Source: Desulfosporosinus nitroreducens (GTDB lineage Bacteria > Bacillota > Desulfitobacteriia > Desulfitobacteriales > Desulfitobacteriaceae). From it: DNA of 55,188 nt. Location: positions 1 through 55,188 of the forward strand of contig NZ_JAMHFY010000031.1 in NCBI RefSeq assembly GCF_023897015.1, written 5' to 3'. Numbering within the stretch: the first letter of the stretch is position 1; each line of letters begins with the position of its first letter. The notes below the pieces were generated by a model, which saw nothing but the letters and a program-made list of their open reading frames with translations, was not told where the DNA came from and searched no databases. This document shows, in pieces, positions 1-7,977 of this stretch. Both the position numbers and the translations under genes were made by a program.

Positions 1-332
1 AAAAGTTGTATGCTTTGTGGCAGAAACCTGTATGCTTTCATTGACGTAAATGTGTATGCTTTAGTTTACCATTCACAGTTACGAGCAGAAGTCTTCCATA
101 ATACAAATATGAATGTTTGCATTGTAAGGAGCGAGGGTATTACAAATGAGCTGATGCGGTTCACCATGTTCTGTATGTTAGAAAGCATCCTCGATTAGCT
201 TTGAGTAAGACTTATATATTCCAAGGTGAAGAGAGAAGGAACCTTATTCCTTTGTGCCATGCATGCCATGAGATAACTCACGGTTACAGAATAAAGAAAA
301 AGGACAAGCCTTTGACCGAGGAGCGATGGTAA
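1..332 (+). pseudogene. HNH endonuclease remnant (frameshifted)
   Basis: This is the decayed 3' part of an HNH nuclease gene of the kind found beside phage terminases. From 150 to the TAA at 330-332 one frame reads through a VHHVLYVRKHPRL segment and then NLIPLCHACHEITHG, which match the first His pair and the C-terminal CxxCH of an HNH site. The preceding cysteine-containing part (CIVRSEGITNE, about 115-150) lies in another frame, so there is a frameshift near 150. No intact start or N-terminus is visible because the window begins here. Three copies of a TGTATGCTTT motif occur in the first 65 bases. Probably a leftover of a lost prophage or mobile element. Confidence 0.6.
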
Positions 333-398
333 GTGTTTGTCACCCTTGTCCTAAGATTGTAATAGTATGTACTAAGACTTTGGATAGGGGGGAGAAAA

Positions 399-1334
399 AT
401 GGGTCATAGGATATCAGTGGCTGATTTTGTGCGTTTGTCCTTAGAAGCAAACTTGTTTTTTTTACGCATTATGAAGGAACATTCGTTTTTCCTTGAAGCA
501 GGGTTCTTACCAAAGGATTTAAACTTGGCCAGTCAGGCGGATCAGTTTAAGGAACAATTTAATGCGCTTTTACAGGAGACTGTAGGTTTAGCTAATAGAA
601 ATATCAGCAGAATAGTTCTTTCTTCCGGGGAAGTGGTTACTGATAAAACCCTCAGAGCAGAGCAAAAAACTATTGAACTTTCAGGCATACTAATTGATAC
701 TGAATTAACTTTAGAGGAACTAGAGCTTGAGCCTGGTGTACCAAACCCAAACCTAGCGAACGCGGTAGCAAACTTAAACCAAAGAGCTATTGCCTTGACC
801 CAGGAGCTAATTCAGTTTAAAACTAGAATTCTTAATCAAATGCTAGATTGCACTTTGTTTACGTTTAACTTTCCCTTGTTGATAGACCATATTAGACGGG
901 AAGCTATCTTTTTTGTTCAACAATTGGAACGCCTCCAAAGAAGGGAACAGGTTAATCCTACCCAGGAAATTATTTCGGAAAAAGCCTTTTGGGATAGAAT
1001 AATGAAAGAACATGCTCAATTTATTTCTCATTTATTGGATCCAACCGAAGTTGCCTTAATAGATACAGCTGATACGTTTGCTGATTTGTTTGCTTTGCTT
1101 CAAGGTAAAGTCCAGCGAGCAGAAGAAAATATTATAGCTAGACTTTTACTTGGAAGTTTGATTAGGGAAGAAACTAGGGCAACAAGGGATATAAGGGATT
1201 TCAAAGCTACTGCTACTGAGGGACTTTTAGCATGTCAGATAAGATCGATAATTATCCCGCTGTTAGGAGATCACGTGCTTAGGGAAGCCAATCATTTCTT
1301 AAGAATCCTAACTAATCCTCGTAGTTTAATTTAG
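399..1334 (+). CDS. DUF2935 domain protein
   Basis: A 311-residue soluble helical protein that I recognise as the DUF2935 family of Firmicutes. Two related halves are visible: about residues 10-130 (LEANLFFLRIMKEHSFFLEA) and about 160-305 (DHIRREAIFFVQQLERL, FWDRIMKEHAQFISHLLDP). Each carries the repeated pattern of a helix followed by IMKEH. The IMKEHxxFxxxxL pattern with regularly spaced Glu and His could bind metal, but that is inference. A ggggggag ribosome site lies just upstream of the ATG. The gene stands alone and is followed by a hairpin terminator. Its role is unknown. Confidence 0.85.
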   Translation: MGHRISVADFVRLSLEANLFFLRIMKEHSFFLEAGFLPKDLNLASQADQFKEQFNALLQETVGLANRNISRIVLSSGEVVTDKTLRAEQKTIELSGILIDTELTLEELELEPGVPNPNLANAVANLNQRAIALTQELIQFKTRILNQMLDCTLFTFNFPLLIDHIRREAIFFVQQLERLQRREQVNPTQEIISEKAFWDRIMKEHAQFISHLLDPTEVALIDTADTFADLFALLQGKVQRAEENIIARLLLGSLIREETRATRDIRDFKATATEGLLACQIRSIIIPLLGDHVLREANHFLRILTNPRSLI

Positions 1335-1353
1335 ATAAATAGTCACTTGATAA

Positions 1354-1390
1354 TATAAAGGGCGGGAGTTTTATATCTCGCCTTTATATT
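1354..1390 (+). terminator. Terminator after DUF2935 gene
   Basis: ATAAAGGGCGGGAG pairs imperfectly with CTCGCCTTTAT about 20 bases after the stop codon. It is A/T rich on both sides. Confidence 0.5.
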
Positions 1391-1600
1391 ATTAATTAAG
1401 AGTTTAGTGGTATTGAATATATAATTCAGGAATAATATAACTTTTTAGGTTCGTAAAAGATATGGTTCTTTTTGAAAAAATTAATGCCATTTTACTTGAT
1501 TGTTAAGCTTAAGCCAAGGTTTAATATCATTAAATTACTAAGAAATGCTTATGTTGATTCAGAGAAGTATATTGAAGATCAGTACAAGGAGTGGGAAGCC

Positions 1601-1849
1601 ATGAAAGTTCTCATGAAACCGATTGAGGTAATTGCGCACTTTGAACAGAACGGCACATCGCACCCACTACGCCTAAAGTTTAACGATAAAGAACTCAAGA
1701 TCGAGCAGGTAATCTCAATGACAGAAGAAAAGCTTGCTGGCAATCGAATGCTAGTATTCCGATGTCGGGGCGAGATTAAGGGAGAGCTCCGACCTTTCGA
1801 GATCAAGTATGAGGTTAATACCTGCAAGTGGTTTCTGTGGAAGATGTAG
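1601..1849 (+). CDS. Small conserved-looking hypothetical protein
   Basis: An 82-residue protein. I chose the ATG at 1601 because AAGGAGTGGG lies just upstream; the frame stays open to 1472 but without a ribosome site there. The sequence alternates short beta-like segments (KPIEVIAHFEQ, PLRLKFNDKELKIEQVIS, MLVFRCRGEI, PFEIKYEVNTCKWFLWKM) and ends with a conserved-looking CKWFLWKM tail. This resembles small DUF6504-type beta proteins, but I cannot assign it firmly. No membrane segment or signal peptide is seen. A hairpin rich in AGAG/CTCT follows the stop (1846-1882). Function unknown. Confidence 0.6.
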   Translation: MKVLMKPIEVIAHFEQNGTSHPLRLKFNDKELKIEQVISMTEEKLAGNRMLVFRCRGEIKGELRPFEIKYEVNTCKWFLWKM

Positions 1850-2184
1850 ATAGAGAGAGTTGCCCAGGCTCTCCCTATCTCTTTGAGAGGAAAAATAATA
1901 AATGGCAGCTACGATATACTATATGTGTGCTCGTCCAAAAAGGTTACGAACTTGTTCTCAGTACTTGTAGTAGTTTTTGTATAAGATGTAAGGCTCCATA
2001 TTTCTGTGAAAGCATACCTTAGCCTTCATCGGAAACAGTAGAGGCTGTTATTTTATGAGGTAGTTTCTCTGTAGCCACATATCATACCTTTCGACAAAAC
2101 CTTACCTTTAATGCTATTGAAGTTAGTAATACATAATACTAGAATATTCAAGGGTGCAATTTTGCTTAGGATGGTGTTCTAGAA
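1850..2184. other. Intergenic stretch without a clear gene
   Basis: This stretch holds the hairpin at 1846-1882 and AT-rich sequence. A 64-codon open frame at 1828-2022 has no ribosome site and no recognisable protein features. Nothing else stands out. Confidence 0.5.
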
Positions 2185-2346
2185 ATGAAACTCAAAGTCA
2201 CCGAACAAATAGAAGAGTTAAGAATAGAAATGCAAAAAATTGCTTCAGATAAAGATCTCACGGATCCCAAAGTGGTAAGAGCTAGTGAAAGGCTTGACGA
2301 ATTAATTAGTCAGTTTTACTTGAGCCAAATGAAGAAGATATTGTAA
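2185..2346 (+). CDS. Spo0E-like aspartyl-phosphate phosphatase
   Basis: A 53-residue protein of the Spo0E/Rap-type small phosphatase family, which removes phosphate from Spo0A~P in the sporulation phosphorelay. It has the usual two-helix layout: a first helix with QIEELRIEMQKIA, a turn with a short DPKV segment, and a second helix with SERLDELISQFY. The SERLDELI segment stands where the family signature SQELD is normally found, with Glu replacing Gln. The ribosome site is weak. A strong terminator follows directly. A second, more divergent member lies at 5693-5869. Confidence 0.7.
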   Translation: MKLKVTEQIEELRIEMQKIASDKDLTDPKVVRASERLDELISQFYLSQMKKIL

Positions 2347-2353
2347 AGTACAT

Positions 2354-2385
2354 AAAAAGGAGAGCATAGCCCTGCTCTCCTTTTT
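2354..2385 (+). terminator. Rho-independent terminator
   Basis: AAAAAGGAGAGCA and TGCTCTCCTTTTT form a 13-bp stem with a short loop, right after the Spo0E-like gene. Confidence 0.85.
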
Positions 2386-2552
2386 CGCTGTCTGTATTTC
2401 GTGGACATCATCTTCAACTCTACGTTCCCTCGACCAGGTTAAAGTACGCCTCGCGCACTCCATTTGCTACAGCTGTTTCGATTAGGTAGTGCAGCGGTGC
2501 AAGGCTGAACAACCAGACGAAAAATCGGTTCCTCTGGTTTTTATGACATTTA

Positions 2553-2718
2553 TCATATAGCTCCGTTCCCGATATGTTGGGGAAATCGGATCAAAAAGGT
2601 GGTTCCCTCTGAGCCACTCTTCACTTCTATCTTCGCAAAATGCCTTCGTGCAATGTTATAACACATTGGGATGCCTAACCCTGTACCATTTTCTTTAGTT
2701 GTGAAAAATGGAGTTTCT
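2553..2718 (-). pseudogene. Sensor histidine kinase C-terminal remnant
   Basis: The minus strand encodes the end of a histidine kinase ATPase domain: PFFTTKENGTGLG (G1/G2 region), then MCYNIARRHFAKIEVKS, then GSEGTTFLIRFP, and a TGA at 2555-2553. Immediately upstream in the same frame a TAA interrupts the sequence, and nothing further of the kinase can be read. Only about 55 codons of a normal 400-600 residue protein remain, so this is gene debris. The neighbouring sequence 2390-2550 and 2720-2935 shows no other gene. Confidence 0.7.
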
Positions 2719-2935
2719 TATACTCTTGGGTAGTTAAACATTAATATAACAATTATAGGTTCGGTATTTGAAGTTTAAGTTTTGAATAAAAACAGAAAAT
2801 AGGATAATACCTTTCTATCTAAATTCTCCAAACGGAATGACATTCTACATCTATAGACGAAATTCCTTTTGGCAATAGGACTAAAGGCCTAGTAAATTAT
2901 ATATAAAAACAAACCATAATTATCTTTAATTAAAT

Positions 2936-2984
2936 AAATGAACCCCTTCCCAAATGGCTGATTATTTAAGGAAGGGGTTCATTT
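2936..2984. terminator. Strong bidirectional hairpin
   Basis: AAATGAACCCCTTCC pairs with GGAAGGGGTTCATTT over 15 bases and is flanked by A/T runs on both sides. It isolates the PadR operon from the upstream debris. Confidence 0.75.
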
Positions 2985-3086
2985 AATTAATTTGACCAAA
3001 TACTTTCAACAAAACTGGCCCTCGGCGTGATTTGAATTGCCGGGGGCCTTGCGTGCGAATTCATGGTTAATTATTTGGACTTACAG

Positions 3087-3115
3087 TTGACACACATAGA
3101 GCATCTAGGTATTCT
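3087..3115 (+). promoter_or_regulatory. SigA-type promoter of the padR operon
   Basis: TTGACA (3087-3092), a 17-base spacer, and TATTCT (3110-3115), placed 36 bases before the padR start codon. Confidence 0.7.
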
Positions 3116-3138
3116 ATACATAGAAGTATTAGGTATAG
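3114..3138. promoter_or_regulatory. Candidate PadR operator
   Basis: CTATAC (3114-3119) and GTATAG (3133-3138) are perfect inverted arms separated by 13 bases. They start inside the -10 box and run to the ribosome site. PadR-family repressors usually bind ATAC/GTAT dyads over their own promoter, so autoregulation is likely. Confidence 0.5.
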
Positions 3139-3150
3139 CGGGGGGATTGA

Positions 3151-3489
3151 ATGAATGTATCTAAAGACTTGGTAGCCGCCTCTGCTACCCCACTCATTTT
3201 GGCCATTCTCAAGGAAAACGACAGTTATGGCTATGCGATTATCAAGCGCGTGAAAGAGATGTCTGAGAATCAACTAATTTGGACGGAAGGTATGTTGTAT
3301 CCGGTATTACATCGTCTGGAAGAACATCTGTTAATTGAATCTTACTTGAGTAAATCGGAGGCAGGCCGGCAGCGTAAATATTACAGGATTAAAGAGAGTG
3401 GGTTAACCGAGTTAGAACTCCAAAAAAAGCAGTGGGAGATAGTTAATAATGCTCTTGCTAGGACCTGGAATGAAGAAAGTAATTCGTAA
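3151..3489 (+). CDS. PadR family transcriptional regulator
   Basis: A 112-residue PadR-type winged-helix repressor. The typical family segments are present: LILAILKENDSYGYAIIKRV (helix 1-2), then EGMLYPVLHRLEEHLLIES (recognition helix and wing), then GRQRKYYRIKESGL and a C-terminal dimerisation helix. A GGGGGGATTGA ribosome site precedes the ATG. It is followed after 11 bases by a membrane protein gene with an AAGGAGG ribosome site, so the two form an operon. Such pairs, PadR plus a permease-prefix-domain protein, normally respond to membrane or antibiotic stress; the inducer here is unknown. Confidence 0.9.
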   Translation: MNVSKDLVAASATPLILAILKENDSYGYAIIKRVKEMSENQLIWTEGMLYPVLHRLEEHLLIESYLSKSEAGRQRKYYRIKESGLTELELQKKQWEIVNNALARTWNEESNS

Positions 3490-3500
3490 GGAGGATCAAG

Positions 3501-4862
3501 ATGTTTGATTTGGAAACACAGATTCATTCGTGGAGCGATCATTTGAGAGCCCGTGGTAATTTAAGCGATGCCGATATTCATGAATTGGAGAATCATTTGC
3601 GGGACGAAATCGAGGACTTAATTGTAGCAGGACTCACGCCAGATGAAGCATTTTTAATTAGTGTCAAACGTTTAGGAAATGTCGTTGCGATCTCACATGA
3701 GTTTGCCAAAGTAAATACTGAGAGCCTGTGGAAACATTTATTAGTAGATCCGATAGATTCACTGGCCAAGCAGCTGAATCGGCGCGATATTACCCTGGTG
3801 GTGATTTTTGCGTTGCTAGCCGGGACACTGTTCAAAATTCCTGAGCTTTTTGGTTTCGGATTACTCGATCAAGACGGTGAAATTAAAATAGTCTTCATTA
3901 AAAACTTTAGTTTCTTTATTTTGCCTTTTATATCGGCATTTTTCTTAATCAAGAGGAAATCAGAGTTAAAAACATGGGTAACGATACTGGGGATTTTTAT
4001 CCTAGCAGCGGTGATTATCAATGTGTATCCGTCATTTGATCCTCACCATACAGAAGTTCTTACCATCTTTCATCTTCCTTTGTTTTTGTGGTTGGTCGTC
4101 GGAGCAACATATATAGGCAGGGAGTGGCAAGGCAGCAAAGGGAGAATGAATTTTATACGCTTCACAGGTGAAGCCTTTATCTATGGTGTATTAGTCATGG
4201 CAGGTGTAATGGTGTTATTCCTGTTCACGCTAGTTATTTTCCAAGCCATCCAAATTGACGTCCAAAAATTTCTTGCAGAGTATTTACTGATTTATGGAGG
4301 GTGTGCGGCAGCCATGATTACTGTATATTTAGTAGAGGCCAAAAAAAGCGTGGTGGAGAACTTTGCACCCATTTTGGCCAAAATATTCAGTCCGCTCTTC
4401 CTGATAATTATGGCAGCATTCTTAATAGTTATGATTATTACCGGTAATAGTCCATTTATGGAAAGAGAGTTCCTAATTGCATTCGATCTTATGCTGGCTT
4501 TAGTACTGGGGTTGGTATTGTACGTCATTTCGGCGAGAGATATTCGCCAGCCAGCCAACCTGTTTGATTACTTGAATCTAGCCCTGATCCTGACGGCCCT
4601 GGTTATCGACGGGGTTGCTTTATCGGCTATACTTTTCCGCATGTCCGCCTTTGGCATTACCCCCAATAAGCTGGCCGCGCTGGGGGAGAATCTGGCTTTG
4701 CTGGGCAACCTGGCCGGACTTGCCTGGTTATATATCGGGTATTTCAAGAGGAAGTTTGATTTCTCTAAGATAATAAAATGGCAGACAGATTATCTCTATG
4801 TTTATTTCATTTGGACAGCAATTGTTGCATTCATATTCCCCATTGTTTTTAGGTTTAATTAA
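3501..4862 (+). CDS. Permease prefix domain 1 integral membrane protein
   Basis: A 453-residue protein. Residues 1-75 form a soluble helical permease prefix domain 1 (LETQIHSWSDHLRARGNLS, ELENHLRDEIEDLI, DEAFLISVKRLGN), the domain that typically accompanies PadR regulators. From about residue 90 on there are roughly ten hydrophobic segments, for example LVVIFALLAGTLFKI, FFILPFISAFFLI, ILGIFILAAVIINV and IIMAAFLIVMIITG. I see no ABC transporter ATPase motifs. The gene is co-transcribed with padR. It is probably a stress-linked membrane protein whose substrate, if any, cannot be told from the sequence. Confidence 0.8.
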   Translation: MFDLETQIHSWSDHLRARGNLSDADIHELENHLRDEIEDLIVAGLTPDEAFLISVKRLGNVVAISHEFAKVNTESLWKHLLVDPIDSLAKQLNRRDITLVVIFALLAGTLFKIPELFGFGLLDQDGEIKIVFIKNFSFFILPFISAFFLIKRKSELKTWVTILGIFILAAVIINVYPSFDPHHTEVLTIFHLPLFLWLVVGATYIGREWQGSKGRMNFIRFTGEAFIYGVLVMAGVMVLFLFTLVIFQAIQIDVQKFLAEYLLIYGGCAAAMITVYLVEAKKSVVENFAPILAKIFSPLFLIIMAAFLIVMIITGNSPFMEREFLIAFDLMLALVLGLVLYVISARDIRQPANLFDYLNLALILTALVIDGVALSAILFRMSAFGITPNKLAALGENLALLGNLAGLAWLYIGYFKRKFDFSKIIKWQTDYLYVYFIWTAIVAFIFPIVFRFN

Positions 4863-4970
4863 TTCGTTCAAACCTCCATCCTCGGTCCTCACCATGATTT
4901 CGGCAGTACCAGACGCCAGCCCCTTGATGTCCATTGGTTGTTCTCGGTAGATATGATCGGAACAAGTGCC

Positions 4971-5000
4971 AAGGTAAAAGGCCCAGGTATTTCCTGGGCC
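4971..5000 (-). terminator. Terminator of the small minus-strand gene
   Basis: On the minus strand GGCCCAGG and CCTGGGCC pair around a short loop and are followed by TTTTACCTT, directly after the stop codon at 5006. Confidence 0.8.
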
Positions 5001-5005
5001 AACCT

Positions 5006-5113
5006 TTATGCTGTTGTAGTTGTTCTTGTTGTTATGAGCCCAAACCATGGAGAAATTAATAGTAATAATACAATTAAAAACGCTAAAAACCCTAGGAATC
5101 CAAAGATAAACAT
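5006..5113 (-). CDS. Small single-pass membrane protein
   Basis: A 35-residue peptide with an almost entirely hydrophobic N-terminal half (FIFGFLGFLAFLIVLLLL), then a short polar tail with PWFGL and a Thr/Arg run. A strong GAGGAGGTGAACAG ribosome site precedes the ATG and a terminator follows the stop, which together support a real gene despite its size. The family is not recognised. It may be one of the small stress or sporulation membrane peptides common in Firmicutes, but nothing specific shows this. Confidence 0.6.
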   Translation of the reverse strand: MFIFGFLGFLAFLIVLLLLISPWFGLITTRTTTTA

Positions 5114-5275
5114 TATCTGTTCACCTCCTCATTTTGGGATTCCATAAGATGAGAAGGCACCTGATATATACTATGCTGCATGTCCATTAAGTGTGAATGG
5201 CCTACGATTTTAGAGGATAGCCACTAAACAATCTCTTAAAATTGGCAGTGGAAGTCGCAAGGTAATCAGCAGAGC

Positions 5276-5335
5276 GAAGCCCTGTATATCAACGGGTCAG
5301 GATGAACGGTTGATATACAGGGCTTCTGTTTTATC
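5276..5335. terminator. Long perfect hairpin
   Basis: GAAGCCCTGTATATCAAC (5276-5293) and its exact complement at 5309-5326 form an 18-bp stem with a 15-base loop. On the plus strand TGTTTTATC follows. It lies against the 3' end of the minus-strand gene at 5334. Confidence 0.6.
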
Positions 5336-5528
5336 AAGAATGGCCTAGTTCACTGACGGCCTCAAGATTTGTCCCCCGATAAAGTTTATCCTCAGGTTGT
5401 CCGTGTTGTGATGCAGAAATTTGGTGCCTTAACTTAGTATAAGTCTGCTGCAAATGGGAGTATTTATCCTTAAGTTCTCCTAATTCACTGGCTAAAGCTT
5501 CTCTTGTAGCTTCATCTTTATGGCTCAA
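5334..5528 (-). CDS. Small coiled-coil hypothetical protein
   Basis: A 64-residue protein with a TTG start preceded by AAAGGAGGGG at good spacing. Residues 5-40 are strongly helical and heptad-like (REALASELGELKDKYSHLQQ), and the tail is polar. No cysteine, signal peptide or membrane segment is present. The family is not recognised. It has a convincing ribosome site and sits next to a long hairpin, so I consider it real. Confidence 0.6.
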   Translation of the reverse strand: MSHKDEATREALASELGELKDKYSHLQQTYTKLRHQISASQHGQPEDKLYRGTNLEAVSELGHS

Positions 5529-5692
5529 AAAGAACCCCTCCTTTATTTAACTTATTATTTAAACAGTATCTCCTAAATTGCAGGAATGATGTTTATTTCC
5601 TTCGAATTTACACTAAGAAATTTGAATTGTTTTTCCCATTTTATTTTTATAGATGGGCATACTAATAACCTAACTAATTAGGAGGGATTACT

Positions 5693-5869
5693 TTGTCTGA
5701 ACTAGATGAAATAGTAAATCAAATCGAAGAATTACGTTCAAGCACGATCAAGGTAAAAGAGGATAAATGCTATACAAATCTAGAAGTCGTGGCTGCGTGT
5801 CATGAGTTGCATACCGCCTTAGATAGATACCAAGGAATACTGATGAGAGTCAAAGAAGAGGATAAATGA
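5693..5869 (+). CDS. Divergent Spo0E-like protein
   Basis: A 58-residue protein with a TTG start behind TTAGGAGGGATTAC. Two helices are visible: IVNQIEELRSSTIKV and LEVVAACHELHTALDRYQGI, joined by a short polar turn. The layout matches the Spo0E family. The second helix reads CHELHTALDRY where SQELDxxIxxY is usual, so the catalytic Asp position is occupied by His. Activity on Spo0A~P is therefore uncertain. It is the second such gene within 3.5 kb. Confidence 0.6.
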   Translation: MSELDEIVNQIEELRSSTIKVKEDKCYTNLEVVAACHELHTALDRYQGILMRVKEEDK

Positions 5870-5982
5870 CTTGTTTTACAAAGATAGGACTAACGGACCT
5901 TGTAGAAAATGATCAAAGGAAATATACTTATTTAACACTATATTAACGGAATAAGTCACAAAATGGTGAAAGAGGAATCTTT

Positions 5983-6066
5983 ATGAAATGGTTAATCCCT
6001 TACATAGTTGTAGTTGGGTTACTATTATTGTTTAATCACGGAGCTCACATGAACGATGAAGATTGA
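5983..6066 (+). CDS. Tiny membrane peptide
   Basis: A 27-residue open frame: one hydrophobic segment (LIPYIVVVGLLLLF) followed by NHGAHMNDED. GAAAGAGGAATC upstream is a modest ribosome site. It could be a small membrane protein, but there is no homologue I can name and the evidence is limited. Confidence 0.35.
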   Translation: MKWLIPYIVVVGLLLLFNHGAHMNDED

Positions 6067-6186
6067 GGAACAAGGGTGATTGGAGTCGCGCTTGTTTTTT
6101 GGCTTAAGCATTTGCAAAAGTGACAAACGCCTTGAAAAAGGGGGCGTTATTTTTATGACTTAAACTGAATGCGTGAATGAATAAAT

Positions 6187-6429
6187 TTATTTCATGCTGC
6201 TGATCGGTATCTTAAAATGGAATATTATGGAGATGCCCAATAAAGCGGCAAAAAACCATGCTAATAGAGGATTTTTAAAATGAATTCTTAAAAGCAGAAA
6301 TGAATAGATATTAAAGCCGATAGACCAATATAAATTCCATCCATGATAATATCTGAAGTGTCCTATTTTGAGTGCGATAAATTCAATAGTACTAAATAGT
6401 GCTACCCAGGCTAAAATAAAAATGCTTTT
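6187..6429 (-). pseudogene. CBO0543-family membrane protein, 5'-truncated
   Basis: The minus strand reads an open frame of about 80 codons ending at 6187 that matches the C-terminal half of CBO0543-like membrane proteins: STIEFIALKIGHFRYYHGWN, LYWSIGFNIYSFLLL, then PLLAWFFAALLGISIIF. The frame is closed upstream by TAA at 6432-6430 and contains no start codon before the conserved part. About the first half of a normal ~150-180 residue protein is missing, so I call this a remnant. Confidence 0.6.
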
Positions 6430-6702
6430 TTAGCTATAGTAGGATCGACTGAACAATGCGTACTTATGACTCTCGTTGGTTACGATGGGAGTTTTTTGCT
6501 ATAATTCGACAAGTTTCCCCTTACTTCTCGAGAAAGTTATGAGATGATTGGGACTGGAAAGTCAAAGTATTAGAGGATATTTATTAGTTAGCCCTTCAGC
6601 AATTTGAAATTAGTAGCGAATATTTGTGGTTTTTAATGCTTGGTTTATGACGAGGTAATTTAGAAAATTGTAGTATTAGGCACAAGAAAGAGAGTAAAGA
6701 CA
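6430..6702. other. Intergenic stretch
   Basis: A weak hairpin with a T run occurs at 6469-6497 (ACTCTCGT/ACGATGGGAGT). Otherwise I see no gene; 6540-6660 is AT rich with stops in all frames. Confidence 0.4.
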
Positions 6703-7428
6703 ATGAAGAAGATAATCATGTATGTATTATCCGCAACACTGGTGTTCACTACTTTAAGTTTTGGTATTCCAGAAACAGTACAGGCAGCAGAGAGAGCAGT
6801 GAATACTGCAACGGTCGCTAAAGTTCAGACCTTGAAAGGGATTAGAAAGTTAAAAAACGATAGAGTTAAAGCTGTAATTCTTGGGGATTCAATTGCTGTT
6901 AGTCAAGGCGCTTCAGATCCCATAAAAAATGGTTGGAATAAAGATCTTAGAAGATCTTTGTACAAGACGTATTCAAACAACATTGTTTGGGATAACAAAG
7001 CTTTATCAGGAGTTCTTATTGATTATTGCTTAACGAGAGCAACAGAAATAGAAAGTAGTACAGACGTTGTATTTATATGTGTAGGAAGAAATGATAGAAA
7101 TTTTTATACTCCATCCCAGTTCAGTAGAAAATATACTCAGTTAATCCGTATCATTAAAAGCAAAGCTCCTAACGCAGATATATTTTGCATTGTGGAACCT
7201 CCGATGGTTTCATTAGATGAATCTTCATTTATGGGTATCAGAACAGCAATTATTAATGTGTCTGCTAAGACTGGGTCAAACTTATTAGATGTCTGGAGTG
7301 CATTTCCTAAAGATCTAGTTGACTTGGACGCATTCATGAAAGATGGACTTCATCCAAATGACAAGGGGTATAAGCTAATGTCGAACTACATGTATGATCG
7401 ATTAGTTAAGGTGATTAAGAGAATCTGA
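6703..7428 (+). CDS. Secreted SGNH/GDSL-type hydrolase
   Basis: A 241-residue esterase/lipase-like SGNH hydrolase. Residues 1-29 are a signal peptide (KK, hydrophobic core, VQAAE cleavage site), so it is exported. Block I is VILGDSIAVS with the nucleophile Ser, block III is CVGRNDRNF and block V is DGLHPNDKGY with catalytic Asp and His. These are the invariant family residues in the right order. The substrate is unknown; relatives deacylate polysaccharides, peptidoglycan or lipids. The ribosome site is AAAGAGAG. The gene stands alone and ends in a terminator. Confidence 0.85.
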   Translation: MKKIIMYVLSATLVFTTLSFGIPETVQAAERAVNTATVAKVQTLKGIRKLKNDRVKAVILGDSIAVSQGASDPIKNGWNKDLRRSLYKTYSNNIVWDNKALSGVLIDYCLTRATEIESSTDVVFICVGRNDRNFYTPSQFSRKYTQLIRIIKSKAPNADIFCIVEPPMVSLDESSFMGIRTAIINVSAKTGSNLLDVWSAFPKDLVDLDAFMKDGLHPNDKGYKLMSNYMYDRLVKVIKRI

Positions 7429-7453
7429 AAATTGTAAAAGGTAGAGAAGCAGT

Positions 7454-7481
7454 AAAGGGGAGCCTAATCGCTCTCCTTTTT
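7454..7481 (+). terminator. Terminator after SGNH hydrolase
   Basis: AAAGGGGAGC and GCTCTCCTTTTT form a stem followed by a T run, about 25 bases after the stop. Confidence 0.75.
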
Positions 7482-7495
7482 GTTCGTCAGGTGTA

Positions 7496-7523
7496 AATAA
7501 AAATTGCCGCCCTTACGGACGGC
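7496..7523 (-). terminator. Terminator of the 42-residue gene
   Basis: On the minus strand GCCGTCC-GTAA-GGGCGGC is followed by AATTTTTATTT, six bases after the stop codon. Confidence 0.75.
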
Positions 7524-7529
7524 TCTGTC

Positions 7530-7658
7530 TCAGTCAAACATACGATCATTATCTCCCCAGATTTTGCCTAACCAAACCGCTGCACTAATACCAATAGCAT
7601 GGATAACTAAAGAGCGAGGACTGAATAAACTGCTTTTGCGTTTCATCATTCCCATCAT
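7530..7658 (-). CDS. Small hypothetical protein
   Basis: A 42-residue peptide starting MMGMMKRKSSLFSPRSL, then a moderately hydrophobic stretch (VIHAIGISAAVWLGKIW) and GDNDRMFD. An AAAAGGAGG ribosome site lies 8 bases before the ATG, and a terminator follows the stop directly, so it is very likely expressed. A second ATG in tandem is an equally good start. The family is not recognised; a weakly membrane-associated helix is possible. Confidence 0.6.
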   Translation of the reverse strand: MMGMMKRKSSLFSPRSLVIHAIGISAAVWLGKIWGDNDRMFD

Positions 7659-7772
7659 TTATATAAACCTCCTTTTAACTTTGTAACAAATCTATTTTTT
7701 GTTATTTTCGTCTAAAGAATACTGGCAAAAATTTGTAAGCATGAATGGTTTTTAAAAGAACAATGCATAGGA

Positions 7773-7806
7773 TAAAAAAAGAGGCTTAGGTTTAATACCT
7801 AAGCCC
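7773..7806 (-). terminator. Terminator of the 23-residue gene
   Basis: On the minus strand GGCTTAGG and CCTAAGCC flank a 7-base loop, followed by TCTTTTTTT. Confidence 0.8.
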
Positions 7807-7817
7807 GAACTATAAAA

Positions 7818-7889
7818 CTAAGCCGGTTCTCTGAGCCTGCTAATTATTATAATCAATATAATAATTAGGAATAGCACTCCTAGAATCAA
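7818..7889 (-). CDS. Tiny membrane peptide
   Basis: A 23-residue peptide that is almost one membrane helix (LILGVLFLIIILIIIISR) with a short charged tail LREPA. It has a TTG start behind AAGGGGGTGA and is followed by a canonical terminator. Such peptides are frequent in sporulating Firmicutes, but this one cannot be assigned. Confidence 0.5.
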   Translation of the reverse strand: MILGVLFLIIILIIIISRLREPA

Positions 7890-7977
7890 GTCAATTCACC
7901 CCCTTACGGTTTGGTCATAAGAGTGAGGGGGGATTTATATATTCTATTCAGCTTGTCCTGAGAATGTTCGTGGGGGA

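Noticed and set aside
1828-2022. 64-codon plus-strand frame after the 82-residue gene
   Set aside because: Overlaps the upstream gene end, no ribosome site, atypical Cys/Tyr-rich composition.
4728-5048. 106-codon minus-strand frame opposite the permease gene end
   Set aside because: It crosses a terminator and the 3' end of a well-supported gene; the 35-residue membrane peptide on the same strand in another frame has a proper ribosome site.
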